From positions 1,860,001 to 1,924,000 of the forward strand of contig NW_027469084.1 in NCBI RefSeq assembly GCF_051020765.1: 64,000 bases of DNA. Reading direction: 5' to 3'. The first letter of the stretch is position 1, and each line of letters starts with the position of its first letter. The notes beneath the pieces are model-generated. The model saw only the letters and a list, made by a program, of their open reading frames with translations, had not been told where the DNA came from and did not search any database. The stretch is from Lasioglossum baleicum. Lineage: Eukaryota; Arthropoda; Insecta; Hymenoptera; Halictidae. The translations under genes and the position numbers were made by a program. Positions 47,601-62,200 of this stretch are shown piece after piece.

Positions 47601-49218
47601 CTAGCCTGCGGGATGCATCCTCTCGCACGTGTTTTTACTCGACTAGCCTGCGGGAAGCATCCTCTTGCACGTGTTTTTACTCGACTAGCATGCGGGATGC
47701 ATCCTCTCGCACGTGTTTTTACTCGACTAGCCTGCGGGAAGCATCCTCTCGCACGTGTTTTTACTCGACTAGCCTGCGGGAAGCATCCTCTTGCACGTGT
47801 TTTTACTCGACTAGCCTGCGGGATGCATCCTCTCGCACGTGTTTTTACTCGACTAGCCTGCGGGATGCATCCTCTCGCACGTGTTTTTACTCGACTACCC
47901 TGCGGGATGCATCCTCTCGCACGTGTATTTGCTCGACTAGCCATGCGCATCCCAAAAAACCTGCGCATGCGCATCCCACAAAACCTGGGCATGCGCATCC
48001 CACAAAACCTCGCACGTGTTTTTACTCGTCTAGCCTGCGGGATGCATCCTCTCGCACGTGTTTTTACTCGACTAGCCTGCGGGATGCATCCTCTCGCACG
48101 TGTTTTTGCTCGACTAGCCATGCGCATCCCATAAAACCTGCGCATGCGCATCCCACAAAACCTGCGCATGCGCATACCACAAAACCTCGCACGTGTTTTT
48201 ACTCGACTAGCCTGCGGGATGCATCCTCTCGCACGTGTTTTTACTCGACTAGCCTGCGGGATGCATCCTCTCGCACGTGTTTTTACTCGACTAGCCTGCG
48301 GGATGCATCCTCTCGCACGTGTTTTTGCTCGACTAGCCTGCGGGATGCATCCTCTCGCACGTGTTTTTGCTCGACTAGCCTGCGGGATGCATCCTCTCGC
48401 ACGTGTTTTTGCTCGACTAGGCATGCGCATCCCAAAAAACCTGCGCATGCGCATCCCAAAAAACCTGCGCATGCGCATCCCACAAAACCTGCGCATGCGC
48501 ATCCCACAAAACCTGCGCATGCGCATCCCACAAAACCTCGCACGTGTTTTTACTCGACTAGCCTGCGGGATGCATCCTCTCGCACGTGTTTTTACTCGAC
48601 TAGCCTGCGGGATGCATCCTCTCGCACGTGTTTTTACTCGACTAGCCTGCGGGATGCATCCTCTCGCACGTGTTTCTACTCGACTAGCCTGCGGGATGCA
48701 TCCTCTCGCACGTGTTTTTACTCGACTAGCCTGCGGGATGCATCCTTTCGCACGTGTTTTTACTCGACTAGCCTGCGGGATGCATCCTCTCGCACGTGTT
48801 TTTGCTCGACTAGCCTGCGGGATGCATCCTCTCGCACGTGTTTGTGCTCGACTAGCCTGCGGGATGCATCCTCTCGCACGCGTTTTTACTCGACTAGCCT
48901 GCGGGATGCATCCTCTCGCACGTGTTTTTGCTCGACTAGCCTGCGGGATGCATCCTCTCGCACGTGTTTTTGCTCGACTAGCCTGCGGGATGCATCCTCT
49001 CGCACGTGTTTTTACTCGACTAGCCTGCGGGATGCATCCTCTCGCACGTGTTTTTACTCGACTACCCTGCGGGATGCATACTCTCGCACGTGTTTTTGCT
49101 CGACTAGCCTGCGGGATGCATCCTCTCGCACGTGTTTTTGCTCGACTAGCCATGCGCATCCCAAAAAATCTGCGCATGCGCATCCCACAAAACCTGCGCA
49201 TGCGCATCCCACAAAACC
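44641..49218. repeat. A-type satellite block (right), copy of the left A block
   Basis: It carries the same rare variants as 9.2-18.3 kb: CGCATACCAC (about 44930 and 48170), CTAGGCATGCG, GGGTTGTATCC, GGGAAGCATCC and CGCCTCGCACGTGTATTT. The stretch 44904-48134 follows 13403-17044 monomer by monomer but is about 410 bp shorter, so whole monomers were lost. A private change AAACCTGGGCATG occurs near 47990. Confidence 0.75.
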
Positions 49219-52200
49219 TCGCACGTGTTTGTGCTCGACTAGCCTGCGGGATGCATCCTTTCGCACGTGTTTTTACTCGACTAGCCTGCGGGATGCATCC
49301 TCTCGCACGTGTTTTTGCTGGACTAGCCTGCGGGATGCATCCTCTCGCACGTGTTTTTACTCGACTAGCCTGCGGGATGCATCCTCTCGCACGTGTTTTT
49401 ACTCGACTAGCCTGCGGGATGCATCCTCTCGCACGTGTTTTTGCTCGACTAGCCTGCGGGATGCATCCTCTCGCACGTGTTTTTGCTCGACTAGCCTGCG
49501 GGATGCATCCTCTCGCACGTGTTTTTACTCGACTAGCCTGCGGGATGCATCCTCTCGCACGTGTTTTTACTCGACTACCCTGCGGGATGCATACTCTCGC
49601 ACGTGTTTTTGCTCGACTAGCCATGCGCATCCCAAAAAACCTGCGCATGCGCATCCCAAAAAACCTGCGCATGCGCATCCCACAAAACCTGCGTATGCGC
49701 ATCCCACAAAACCTCGCACGTGTTTTTACTCGACTAGCCTGCGGGATGCATCCTCTCGCACGTGTTTTTGCTCGACTAGCCATGCGCATCCCAAAAAACC
49801 TGCGCATGCGCATCCCAAAAAATCTGCGCATGCGCATCCCACAAAACCTGCGCATGCGCATCCCACAAAACCTCGCACGTGTTTGTGCTCGACTAGCCTG
49901 CGGGATGCATCCTTTCGCACGTGTTTTTACTCGACTAGCCTGCGGGATTCATCCTCTCGCACGTGTTTTTGCTCGACTAGCCTGCGGGATGCATCCTCTC
50001 GCACGTGTTTGTGCTCGACTAGCCTGCGGGATGCATCTTCTCGCACGTGTTTTTACTCGACTAGCCTGCGGGATGCATCCTCTCGCACGTGTTTTTGCTC
50101 GACTAGCCTGCGGGATGCATCCTCTCGCACGTGTTTTTGCTCGACTAGCCATGCGCATCCCAAAAAATCTGCGCATGCGCATCCCACAAAACCTGCGCAT
50201 GCGCATCCCACAAAACCTCGCACGTGTTTGTGCTCGACTAGCCTGCGGGATGCATCCTTTCGCACGTGTTTTTACTCGACTAGCCTGCGGGATGCATCCT
50301 CTCGCACGTGTTTTTGCTCGACTAGCCTGCGGGATGCATCCTCTCGCACGTGTTTTTGCTCGACTAGCCTGCGGGATGCATCCTCTCGCACGTGTTTTTA
50401 CTCGACTAGCCTGCGGGATGCATCCTCTCGCACGTGTTTTTACTCGACTAGCCATGCGCATCCCAAAAAACCTGCGCATGCGCATCCCAAAAAATCTGCG
50501 CATGCGCATCCCACAAAACCTGCGCATGCGCATCCCACAAAACCTCGCACGTGTTTGTGCTCGACTAGCCTGCAGGATGCATCCTTTCGCACGTGTTTTT
50601 ACTCGACTAGCCTGCGGGATGCATCCTCTCGCACGTGTTTGTGCTCGACTAGCCTGCGGGATGCATCCTCTCGCACGTGTTTTTGCTCGACTAGCCTGCG
50701 GGATGCATCCTCTCGCACGTGTTTTTACTCGACTAGCCTGCGGGATGCATCCTCTCGCACGTGTTTTTGCTCGACTAGCCTGCGGGATGCATCCTCTCGC
50801 ACGTGTTTTTGCTCGACTAGCCTGCGGGATGCATCCTCTCGCACGTGTTTTTGCTCGACTAGCCATGCGCATCCCAAAAAACCTGCACATGCGCATCCCA
50901 AAAAACCTGCGCATGCGCATCCCACAAAACCTGCGCATGCGCATCCCACAAAACCTCGCACGTGTTTTTACTCGACTAGCCTGCGGGATGCATCCTCTCG
51001 CACGTGTTTTTGCTCGGCTAGCCTGCGGGATGCATCCTCTCGCACGTGTTTTTGCTCGACTAGCCATGCGCATCCCAAAAAACCTGCGCATGCGCATCCC
51101 AAAAAACCTGCGCATGCGCATCCCACAAAACCTGCGCATGCGCATCCCACAAAACCTCGCACGTGTTTTTACTCGACTAGCCTGCGGGATGCATCCTCTC
51201 GCACGTGTTTTTACTCGACTAGCCTGCGGGATGCATCGTCTCGCACGTGTTTTTACTCGACTAGCCTGCGGGATGCATCCTCTCGCACGTGTTTTTGCTC
51301 GACTAGCCTGCGGATGCATCCTCTCGCACGTGTTTTTGCTCGACTAGGCATGCGCATCCCAAAAAACCTGCGCATGCGCATCCCAAAAAACCTGCGCATG
51401 CGCATCCCACAAAACCTGCGCATGCGCATCCCACAAAACCTCGCACGTGTTTGTGCTCGACTAGCCTGCGGGATGCATCCTTTCGCACGTGTTTTTACTC
51501 GACTAGCCTGCGGGATGCATCCTCTCGCACGTGTTTTTGCTCGACTAGCCTGCGGGATGCATCCTCCCGCACGTGTTTTTGCTCGACTAGCCTGCGGGAT
51601 GCATCGTCTCGCACGTGTTTTTACTCGACTAGCCTGCGGGATGCATCCTCTCGCACATGTTTTTGCTCGACTAGCCATGCGCATCCCAAAAAACCTGCGC
51701 ATGCGCATCCCAAAAAATCTGCGCATGCGCATCCCACAAAACCTGCGCATGCGCATCCCACAAAACCTCGCACGTGTTTGTGCTCGACTAGCCTGCGGGA
51801 TGCATCCTTTCGCACGTGTTTTTACTCGACTAGCCTGCGGGATGCATCCTCTCGCACGTGTTTTTGCTCGACTAGCCATGCGCATCCCAAAAAACCTGCG
51901 CATGCGCATCCCAAAAAATCTGCGCATGCGCATCCCACAAAACCTGCGCATGCGCATCCCACAAAACCTCGCACGTGTTTGTGCTCGACTAGCCTGCGGG
52001 ATGCATCCTTTCGCACGTGTTTTTACTCGACTAGCCTGCGGGATGCATCCTCTCGCACGTGTTTTTGCTCGACTAGCCTGCGGGATGCATCCTCTCGCAC
52101 GTGTTTTTACTCGACTAGCCTGCGGGATGCATCCTCTCGCACGTGTTTTTACTCGACTAGCCTGCGGGATGCATCCTCTCGCACGTGTTTTTGCTCGACT

Positions 52201-55200
52201 AGCCTGCGGGATGCATCCTCTCGCACGTGTTTTTGCTCGACTAGCCTGCGGGATGCATCCTCTCGCACGTGTTTTTACTCGACTAGCCTGCGGGATGCAT
52301 CCTCTCGCACGTGTTTTTACTCGACTACCCTGCGGGATGCATACTCTCGCACGTGTTTTTGCTCGACTAGCCATGCGCATCCCAAAAAACCTGCGCATGC
52401 GCATCCCAAAAAACCTGCGCATGCGCATCCCACAAAACCTGCGTATGCGCATCCCACAAAACCTCGCACGTGTTTTTACTCGACTAGCCTGCGGGATGCA
52501 TCCTCTCGCACGTGTTTTTGTTCGACTAGCCATGCGCATCCCAAAAAACCTGCGCATGCGCATCCCAAAAAATCTGCGCATGCGCATCCCACAAAACCTG
52601 CGCATGCGCATCCCACAAAACCTCGCACGTGTTTGTGCTCGACTAGCCTGCGGGATGCATCCTTTCGCACGTGTTTTTACTCGACTAGCCTGCGGGATTC
52701 ATCCTCTCGCACGTGTTTTTGCTCGACTAGCCTGCGGGATGCATCCTCTCGCACGTGTTTGTGCTCGACTAGCCTGCGGGATGCATCTTCTCGCACGTGT
52801 TTTTACTCGACTAGCCTGCGGGATGCATCCTCTCGCACGTGTTTTTGCTCGACTAGCCTGCGGGATGCATCCTCTCGCACGTGTTTTTGCTCGACTAGCC
52901 ATGCGCATCCCAAAAAATCTGCGCATGCGCATCCCACAAAACCTGCGCATGCGCATCCCAAAAAACCTGCGCATGCGCATCCCACAAAACCTGCGCATGC
53001 GCATCCCACAAAACCTCGCACGTGTTTGTGCTCGACTAGCCTGCGGGATGCATCCTTTCGCACGTGTTTTTACTCGACTAGCCTGCGGGATGCATCCTCT
53101 CGCACGTGTTTTTGCTCGACTAGCCTGCGGGATGCATCCTCCCGCACGTGTTTTTGCTCGACTAGCCTGCGGGATGCATCGTCTCGCACGTGTTTTTACT
53201 CGACTAGCCTGCGGGATGCATCCTCTCGCACATGTTTTTGCTCAACTAGCCATGCGCATCCCAAAAAACCTGCGCATGCGCATCCCAAAAAATCTGCGCA
53301 TGCGCATCCCACAAAACCTGCGCATGCGCATCCCACAAAACCTCGCACGTGTTTGTGCTCGACTAGCCTGCGGGATGCATCCTTTCGCACGTGTTTTTAC
53401 TCGACTAGCCTGCGGGATGCATCCTCTCGCACGTGTTTTTGCTCGACTAGCCTGCGGGATGCATCCTCTCGCACGTGTTTGTGCTCGACTAGCCTGCGGG
53501 ATGCATCCTCTCGCACGTGTTTTTACTCGACTAGCCATGCGCATCCCAAAAAACCTGCGCATGCGCATCCCAAAAAACCTGCGCATGCGCATCCCAAAAA
53601 ACCTGCGCATGCGCATCCCACAAAACCTGCGTATGCGCATCGCACAAAACCTCGCACGTGTTTTTACTCGACTAGCCTGCGGGATGCATCCTCTCGCACG
53701 TGTTTTTACTCGACTAGCCTGCGGGATGCATCCTCTCGCACGTGTTTTTGCTCGACTAGCCATGCGCATCCCAAAAAACCTGCGCATGCGCATCCCACAA
53801 AACCTGCGCATGCGCATCCCACAAAACCTCGCACGTGTTTGTGCTCGACTAGCCTGCGGGATGCATCCTTTCGCACGTGTTTTTACTCGACTAGCCTGCG
53901 GGATGCATCCTCTCGCACGTGTTTTTGCTCGACTAGCCTGCGGGATGCATCCTCTCGCACGTGTTTGTGCTCGACTAGCCTGCGGGATGCATCCTCTCGC
54001 ACGTGTTTTTACTCGACTAGCCTGCGGGATGCATCCTCTCGCACGTGTTTTTGCTCGGCTAGCCTGCGGGATGCATCCTCTCGCACGTGTTTTTGCTCGG
54101 CTAGCCTGCGGGATGCATCCTCTCGCACGTGTTTTTGCTCGACTAGCCATGCGCATCCCAAAAAACCTGCGCATGCGCATCCCAAAAAACCTGCGCATGC
54201 GCATCCCACAAAACCTCGCACGTGTTTTTACTCGACTAGCCTGCGGGATGCATCCTCTCGCACGTGTTTTTACTCGACTAGCCTGCGGGATGCATCCTCT
54301 CGCACGTGTTTTTGCTCGACTAGCCTGCGGGATGCATCCTCTCGCACGTGTTTGTGCTCGACTAGCCTGCGGGATGCATCCTCTCGCACGTGTTTTTGCT
54401 CGACTAGCCATGCGCATCCCAAAAAACCTGCACATGCGCATCCCAAAAAACCTGCGCATGCGCATCCCAAAAAATCTGCGCATGCGCATCCAACAAAACC
54501 TCGCACGTGTTTTTACTCGACTAGCCTGCGGGATGCATCCTCTCGCACGTGTTTTTACTCGACTAGCCTGCGGGATGCATCCTCTCGCACGTGTTTCTAC
54601 TCGACTAGCCTGCGGGATGCATCCTCTCGCACGTGTTTTTATTCGACTAGCCTGCGGGATGCATCGTCTCGCACGTGTTTTAACTCGACTAGCCTGCGGG
54701 ATGCATCCTCTCGCACGTGTTTTTGCTCGACTACCCATGCGCATCCCAAAAAACCTGCGCATGCGCATCCCAAAAAATCTGCGCATGCGCATCCCACAAA
54801 ACCTGCGCATGCGCATCCCACAAAACCTCGCACGTGTTTGTGCTCGACTAGCCTGCGGGATGCATCCTTTCGCACGTGTTTTTACTCGACTAGCCTGCGG
54901 GATGCATCCTCTCGCACGTGTTTTTGCTCGACTAGCCTGCGGGATGCATCCTCTCGCACGTGTTTTTGCTCGACTACCCATGCGCATCCCAAAAAACCTG
55001 CGCATGCGCATCCCAAAAAATCTGCGCATGCGCATCCCACAAAACCTGCGCATGCGCATCCCACAAAACCTCGCACGTGTTTGTGCTCGACTAGCCTGCG
55101 GGATGCATCCTCTCGCACGTGTTTTTGCTCGACTAGCCTGCGGGATGCATCCTCTCGCACGTGTTTTTACTCGACTAGCCTGCGGGATGCATCCTCTCGC

Positions 55201-56264
55201 ACGTATTTTTACTCGACTACCCTGCGGGATGCATCCTCTCGCACGTGTTTTTGCTCGACTAGCCATGCGCATCCCAAAAAACCTGCGCATGCGCATCCCA
55301 AAAAACCTGCGCATGCGCATCCCAAAAAACCTGCGCATGCGCATCCCACAAAACCTCGCACGTGTTTTTACTCGACTAGCCTGCGGGATGCATCCTCTCG
55401 CACGTGTTTTTACTCGACTAGCCTGCGGGATGCATCCTCTCGCACGTGTTTTTACTCGACTAGCCTGCGGGATGCATCCTCTCGCACGTGTTTTTACTCG
55501 ACTAGCCTGCGGGATGCATCGTCTCGCACGTGTTTTTACTCGACTAGCCTGCGGGATGCATCCTCTCGCACGTGTTTTTGCTCGACTAGCCATGCGCATC
55601 CCAAAAAACCTGCGCATGCGCATCCCACAAAACCTGCGCATGCGCATCCCACAAAACCTCGCACGTGTTTGTGCTCGACTAGCCTGCGGGATGCATCCTT
55701 TCGCACGTGTTTTTACTCGACTAGCCTGCGGGATGCATCCTCTCGCACGTGTTTTTGCTCGACTAGCCTGCGGGATGCATCCTCTCGCACGTGTTTGTGC
55801 TCGACTAGCCTGCGGGATGCATCCTCTCGCACGTGTTTTTACTCGACTAGCCTGCGGGATGCATCCTCTCGCACGTGTTTTTGCTCGGCTAGCCTGCGGG
55901 ATGCATCCTCTCGCACGTGTTTTTGCTCGGCTAGCCTGCGGGATGCATCCTCTCGCACGTGTTTTTGCTCCACTAGCCATGCGCATCCCAAAAAACCTGC
56001 GCATGCGCATCCCAAAAAACCTGCGCATGCGCATCCCACAAAACCTCGCACGTGTTTTTACTCGACTAGCCTGCGGGATGCATCCTCTCGCACGTGTTTT
56101 TACTCGACTAGCCTGCGGGATGCATCGTCTCGCACGTGTTTTTACTCGACTAGCCTGCGGGATGCATCCTCTCGCACGTGTTTTTGCTCGACTAGCCATG
56201 CGCATCCCAAAAAACCTGCGCATGCGCATCCCAAAAAATCTGCGCATGCGCATCCCACAAAACC

Positions 56265-59200
56265 TCGCACGTGTTTGTGCTCGACTAGCCTGCGGGATGC
56301 ATCCTTTCGCACGTGTTTTTACTTGACTAGCCTGCGGGATGCATCCTCTCGCACGTGTTTTTGCTCGACTAGCCTGCGGGATGCATCCTCTCGCACGTGT
56401 TTGTGCTCGACTAGCCTGCGGGATGCATCCTCTCGCACGTGTTTTTACTCGTCTAGCCTGCGGGATGCATCCTCTCGCATGTGTTTTTGCTCGACTAGCC
56501 TGCGGGATGCATCCTCTCGCACGTGTTTTTGCTCGACTAGCCTGCGGGATGCATCCTCTCGCACGTGTTTTTGCTCGACTAGCCATGCGCATCCCAAAAA
56601 ACCTGCGCATGCGCATCCCAAAAAATCTGCGCATGCGCATCCCACAAAACCTGCGCATGCGCATCCCACAAAACCTCGCACGTGTTTGTGCTCGACTAGC
56701 CTGCGGGATGCATCCTCTCGCACGTGTTTTTGCTCGACTAGCCTGCGGGATGCATCCTCTCGCACGTGTTTTTACTCGACTAGCCTGCGGGATGCATCCT
56801 CTCGCACGTGTTTTTGCTCGACTAGCCTGCGGGATGCATCCTCTCGCACGTGTTTTTGCTCGACTAGGCATGCGCATCCCAAAAAACCTGCGCATGCGCA
56901 TCCCACAAAACCTGCGCATGCGCATCCCACAAAACCTCGCACGTGTTTGTGCTCGACTAGCCTGCGGGATGCATCCTTTCGCACGTGTTTTTACTCGACT
57001 AGCCTGCGGGATGCATCCTCTCGCACGTGTTTTTGCTCGACTAGCCTGCGGGATGCATCCTCTCGCACGTGTTTGTGCTCGACTAGCCTGCGGGATGCAT
57101 CCTCTCGCACGTGTTTTTACTCGACTAGCCTGCGGGATGCATCCTCTCGCACGTGTTTTTGCTCGACTAGCCTGCGGGATGCATCCTCTCGCACGTGTTT
57201 TTGCTCGACTAGCCTGCGGGATGCATCCTCTCGCACGTGTTTTTACTCGACTAGCCTGCGGGATGCATCCTCTCGCACGTGTTTTTGCTCGACTAGCCTG
57301 CGGGATGCATCCTCTCGCACGTGTTTTTACTCGACTAGCCTGCGGGATGCATCCTCTCGCACGTGTTTTTACTCGACTACCCTGCGGGATGCATCCTCTC
57401 GCACGTGTTTTTGCTCGACTAGCCATGCGCATCCCAAAAAACCTGCGCATGCGCATCCCAAAAAACCTGCGCATGCGCATCCCAAAAAACCTGCGCATGC
57501 GCATCCCACAAAACCTGCGTATGCGCATCCCACAAAACCTCGCACGTGTTTTTACTCGACTAGCCTGCGGGATGCATCCTCTCGCACGTGTTTTTACTCG
57601 ACTAGCCTGCGGGATGCATCGTCTCGCACGTGTTTTTACTCGACTAGCCTGCGGGATGCATCCTCTCGCACGTGTTTTTGCTCGACTAGCCATGCGCATC
57701 CCAAAAAATCTGCGCATGCGTATCCCACAAAACCTGCGCATGCGCATCACACAAAACCTCGCACGTGCTTGTGCTCGACTAGCCTGCGGGATGCATCCTT
57801 TCGCACGTGTTTTTACTCGACTAGCCTGCGGGATGCATCGTCTCGCACGTGTTTTTACTCGACTAGCCTGCGGGATGCATCCTCTCGCACGTGTTTTTGC
57901 TCGACTAGCCATGCGCATCCCAAAAAACCTGCGCATGCGCATCCCAAAAAATCTGCGCATGCGCATCCCACAAAACCTCGCACGTGTTTGTGCTCGACTA
58001 GCCTGCGGGATGCATCCTTTCGCACGTGTTTTTACTTGACTAGCCTGCGGGATGCATCCTCTCGCACGTGTTTTTGCTCGACTAGCCTGCGGGATGCATC
58101 CTCTCGCACGTGTTTGTGCTCGACTAGCCTGCGGGATGCATCCTCTCGCACGTGTTTTTACTCGTCTAGCCTGCGGGATGCATCCTCTCGCATGTGTTTT
58201 TGCTCGACTAGCCTGCGGGATGCATCCTCTCGCACGTGTTTTTGCTCGACTAGCCTGCGGGATGCATCCTCTCGCACGTGTTTTTGCTCGACTAGCCATG
58301 CGCATCCCAAAAAACCTGCGCATGCGCATCCCAACAAATCTGCGCATGCGCATCCCACAAAACCTGCGCATGCGCATCCCACAAAACCTCGCACGTGTTT
58401 GTGCTCGACTAGCCTGCGGGATGCATCCTTTCGCACGTGTTTTTACTCGACTAGCCTGCGGGATGCATCCTCTCGCACGTGTTTGTGCTCGACTAGCCTG
58501 CGGGATGCATCCTCTCGCACGTGTTTTTGCTCGACTAGCCTGCGGGATGCATCCTCTCGCACGTGTTTTTACTCGACTAGCCTGCGGGATGCATCCTCTC
58601 GCACGTGTTTTTGCTCGACTAGCCTGCGGGATGCATCCTCTCGCACGTGTTTTTGCTCGACTAGGCATGCGCATCCCAAAAAACCTGCGCATGCGCATCC
58701 CACAAAACCTGCGCATGCGCATCCCACAAAACCTCGCACGTGTTTGTGCTCGACTAGCCTGCGGGATGCATCCTTTCGCACGTGTTTTTACTCGACTAGC
58801 CTGCGGGATGCATCCTCTCGCACGTGTTTTTGCTCGACTAGCCTGCGGGATGCATCCTCTCGCACGTGTTTGTGCTCGACTAGCCTGCGGGATGCATCCT
58901 CTCGCACGTGTTTTTACTCGACTAGCCTGCGGGATGCATCCTCTCGCACGTGTTTTTGCTCGACTAGCCTGCGGGATGCATCCTCTCGCACGTGTTTTTG
59001 CTCGACTAGCCTGCGGGATGCATCCTCTCGCACGTGTTTTTACTCGACTAGCCTGCGGGATGCATCCTCTCGCACGTGTTTTTGCTCGACTAGCCTGCGG
59101 GATGCATCCTCTCGCACGTGTTTTTACTCGACTAGCCTGCGGGATGCATCCTCTCGCACGTGTTTTTACTCGACTACCCTGCGGGATGCATCCTCTCGCA

Positions 59201-62200
59201 CGTGTTTTTGCTCGACTAGCCATGCGCATCCCAAAAAACCTGCGCATGCGCATCCCAAAAAACCTGCGCATGCGCATCCCAAAAAACCTGCGCATGCGCA
59301 TCCCAAAAAACCTGCGCATGCGCATCCCACAAAACCTGCGTATGCGCATCCCACAAAACCTCGCACGTGTTTTTACTCGACTAGCCTGCGGGATGCATCC
59401 TCTCGCACGTGTTTTTACTCGACTAGCCTGCGGGATGCATCGTCTCGCACGTGTTTTTACTCGACTAGCCTGCGGGATGCATCCTCTCGCACGTGTTTTT
59501 GCTCGACTAGCCATGCGCATCCCAAAAAATCTGCGCATGCGTATCCCACAAAACCTGCGCATGCGCATCACACAAAACCTCGCACGTGCTTGTGCTCGAC
59601 TAGCCTGCGGGATGCATCCTTTCGCACGTGTTTTTACTCGACTAGCCTGCGGGATGCATCCTCTCGCACGTGTTTGTGCTCGACTAGCCTGCGGGATGCA
59701 TCCTTTCGCACGTGTTTTTACTCGAGTAGCCTGCGGGATGCATCCTCTCGCACGTGTTTTTGCTCGACTAGCCTGCGGGATGCATCCTCTCGCACGTGTT
59801 TGTGCTCGACTAGCCTGCGGGATGCATCCTCTCGCACGTGTTTTTGCTCGACTAGCCATGCGCATCCCAAAAAACCTGCACATGCGCATCCCAAAAAACC
59901 TGCGCATGCGCATCCCAAAAAATCTGCGCATGCGCATCCCACAAAACCTGCGCATGCGCATCCCACAAAACCTCGCACGTGTTTGTGCTCGACTAGCCTG
60001 CGGGATGCATCCTCTCGCACGTGTTTGTGCTCGACTAGCCTGCGGGATGCATCCTTTCGCACGTGTTTTTACTTGACTAGCCTGCGGGATGCATCCTCTC
60101 GCACGTGTTTTTGCTCGACTAGCCTGCGGGATGCATCCTCTCGCACGTGTTTGTGCTCGACTAGCCTGCGGGATGCATCCTCTCGCACGTGTTTTTACTC
60201 GTCTAGCCTGCGGGATGCATCCTCTCGCATGTGTTTTTGCTCGACTAGCCTGCGGGATGCATCCTCTCGCACGTGTTTTTGCTCGACTAGCCTGCGGGAT
60301 GCATCCTCTCGCACGTGTTTTTGCTCGACTAGCCATGCGCATCCCAAAAAACCTGCGCATGCGCATCCCAAAAAATCTGCGCATGCGCATCCCACAAAAC
60401 CTGCGCATGCGCATCCCACAAAACCTCGCACGTGTTTGTGCTCGACTAGCCTGCGGGATGCATCCTCTCGCACGTGTTTTTGCTCGACTAGCCTGCGGGA
60501 TGCATCCTCTCGCACGTGTTTTTACTCGACTAGCCTGCGGGATGCATCCTCTCGCACGTGTTTTTGCTCGACTAGCCTGCGGGATGCATCCTCTCGCACG
60601 TGTTTTTGCTCGACTAGGCATGCGCATCCCAAAAAACCTGCGCATGCGCATCCCACAAAACCTGCGCATGCGCATCCCACAAAACCTCGCACGTGTTTGT
60701 GCTCGACTAGCCTGCGGGATGCATCCTTTCGCACGTGTTTTTACTCGACTAGCCTGCGGGATGCATCCTCTCGCACGTGTTTTTGCTCGACTAGCCTGCG
60801 GGATGCATCCTCTCGCACGTGTTTGTGCTCGACTAGCCTGCGGGATGCATCCTCTCGCACGTGTTTTTACTCGACTAGCCTGCGGGATGCATCCTCTCGC
60901 ACGTGTTTTTGCTCGACTAGCCTGCGGGATGCATCCTCTCGCACGTGTTTTTGCTCGACTAGCCTGCGGGATGCATCCTCTCGCACGTGTTTTTACTCGA
61001 CTAGCCTGCGGGATGCATCCTCTCGCACGTGTTTTTGCTCGACTAGCCTGCGGGATGCATCCTCTCGCACGTGTTTTTACTCGACTAGCCTGCGGGATGC
61101 ATCCTCTCGCACGTGTTTTTACTCGACTACCCTGCGGGATGCATCCTCTCGCACGTGTTTTTGCTCGACTAGCCATGCGCATCCCAAAAAACCTGCGCAT
61201 GCGCATCCCAAAAAACCTGCGCATGCGCATCCCAAAAAACCTGCGCATGCGCATCCCACAAAACCTGCGTATGCGCATCCCACAAAACCTCGCACGTGTT
61301 TTTACTCGACTAGCCTGCGGGATGCATCCTCTCGCACGTGTTTTTACTCGACTAGCCTGCGGGATGCATCGTCTCGCACGTGTTTTTACTCGACTAGCCT
61401 GCGGGATGCATCCTCTCGCACGTGTTTTTGCTCGACTAGCCATGCGCATCCCAAAAAATCTGCGCATGCGTATCCCACAAAACCTGCGCATGCGCATCAC
61501 ACAAAACCTCGCACGTGCTTGTGCTCGACTAGCCTGCGGGATGCATCCTTTCGCACGTGTTTTTACTCGACTAGCCTGCGGGATGCATCGTCTCGCACGT
61601 GTTTTTACTCGACTAGCCTGCGGGATGCATCCTCTCGCACGTGTTTTTGCTCGACTAGCCATGCGCATCCCAAAAAACCTGCGCATGCGCATCCCAAAAA
61701 ATCTGCGCATGCGCATCCCACAAAACCTCGCACGTGTTTGTGCTCGACTAGCCTGCGGGATGCATCCTTTCGCACGTGTTTTTACTTGACTAGCCTGCGG
61801 GATGCATCCTCTCGCACGTGTTTTTGCTCGACTAGCCTGCGGGATGCATCCTCTCGCACGTATTTGTGCTCGACTAGCCTGCGGGATGCATCCTCTCGCA
61901 CGTGTTTTTACTCGTCTAGCCTGCGGGATGCATCCTCTCGCATGTGTTTTTGCTCGACTAGCCTGCGGGATGCATCCTCTCGCACGTGTTTTTGCTCGAC
62001 TAGCCTGCGGGATGCATCCTCTCGCACGTGTTTTTGCTCGACTAGCCATGCGCATCCCAAAAAACCTGCGCATGCGCATCCCAACAAATCTGCGCATGCG
62101 CATCCCACAAAACCTGCGCATGCGCATCCCACAAAACCTCGCACGTGTTTGTGCTCGACTAGCCTGCGGGATGCATCCTTTCGCACGTGTTTTTACTCGA

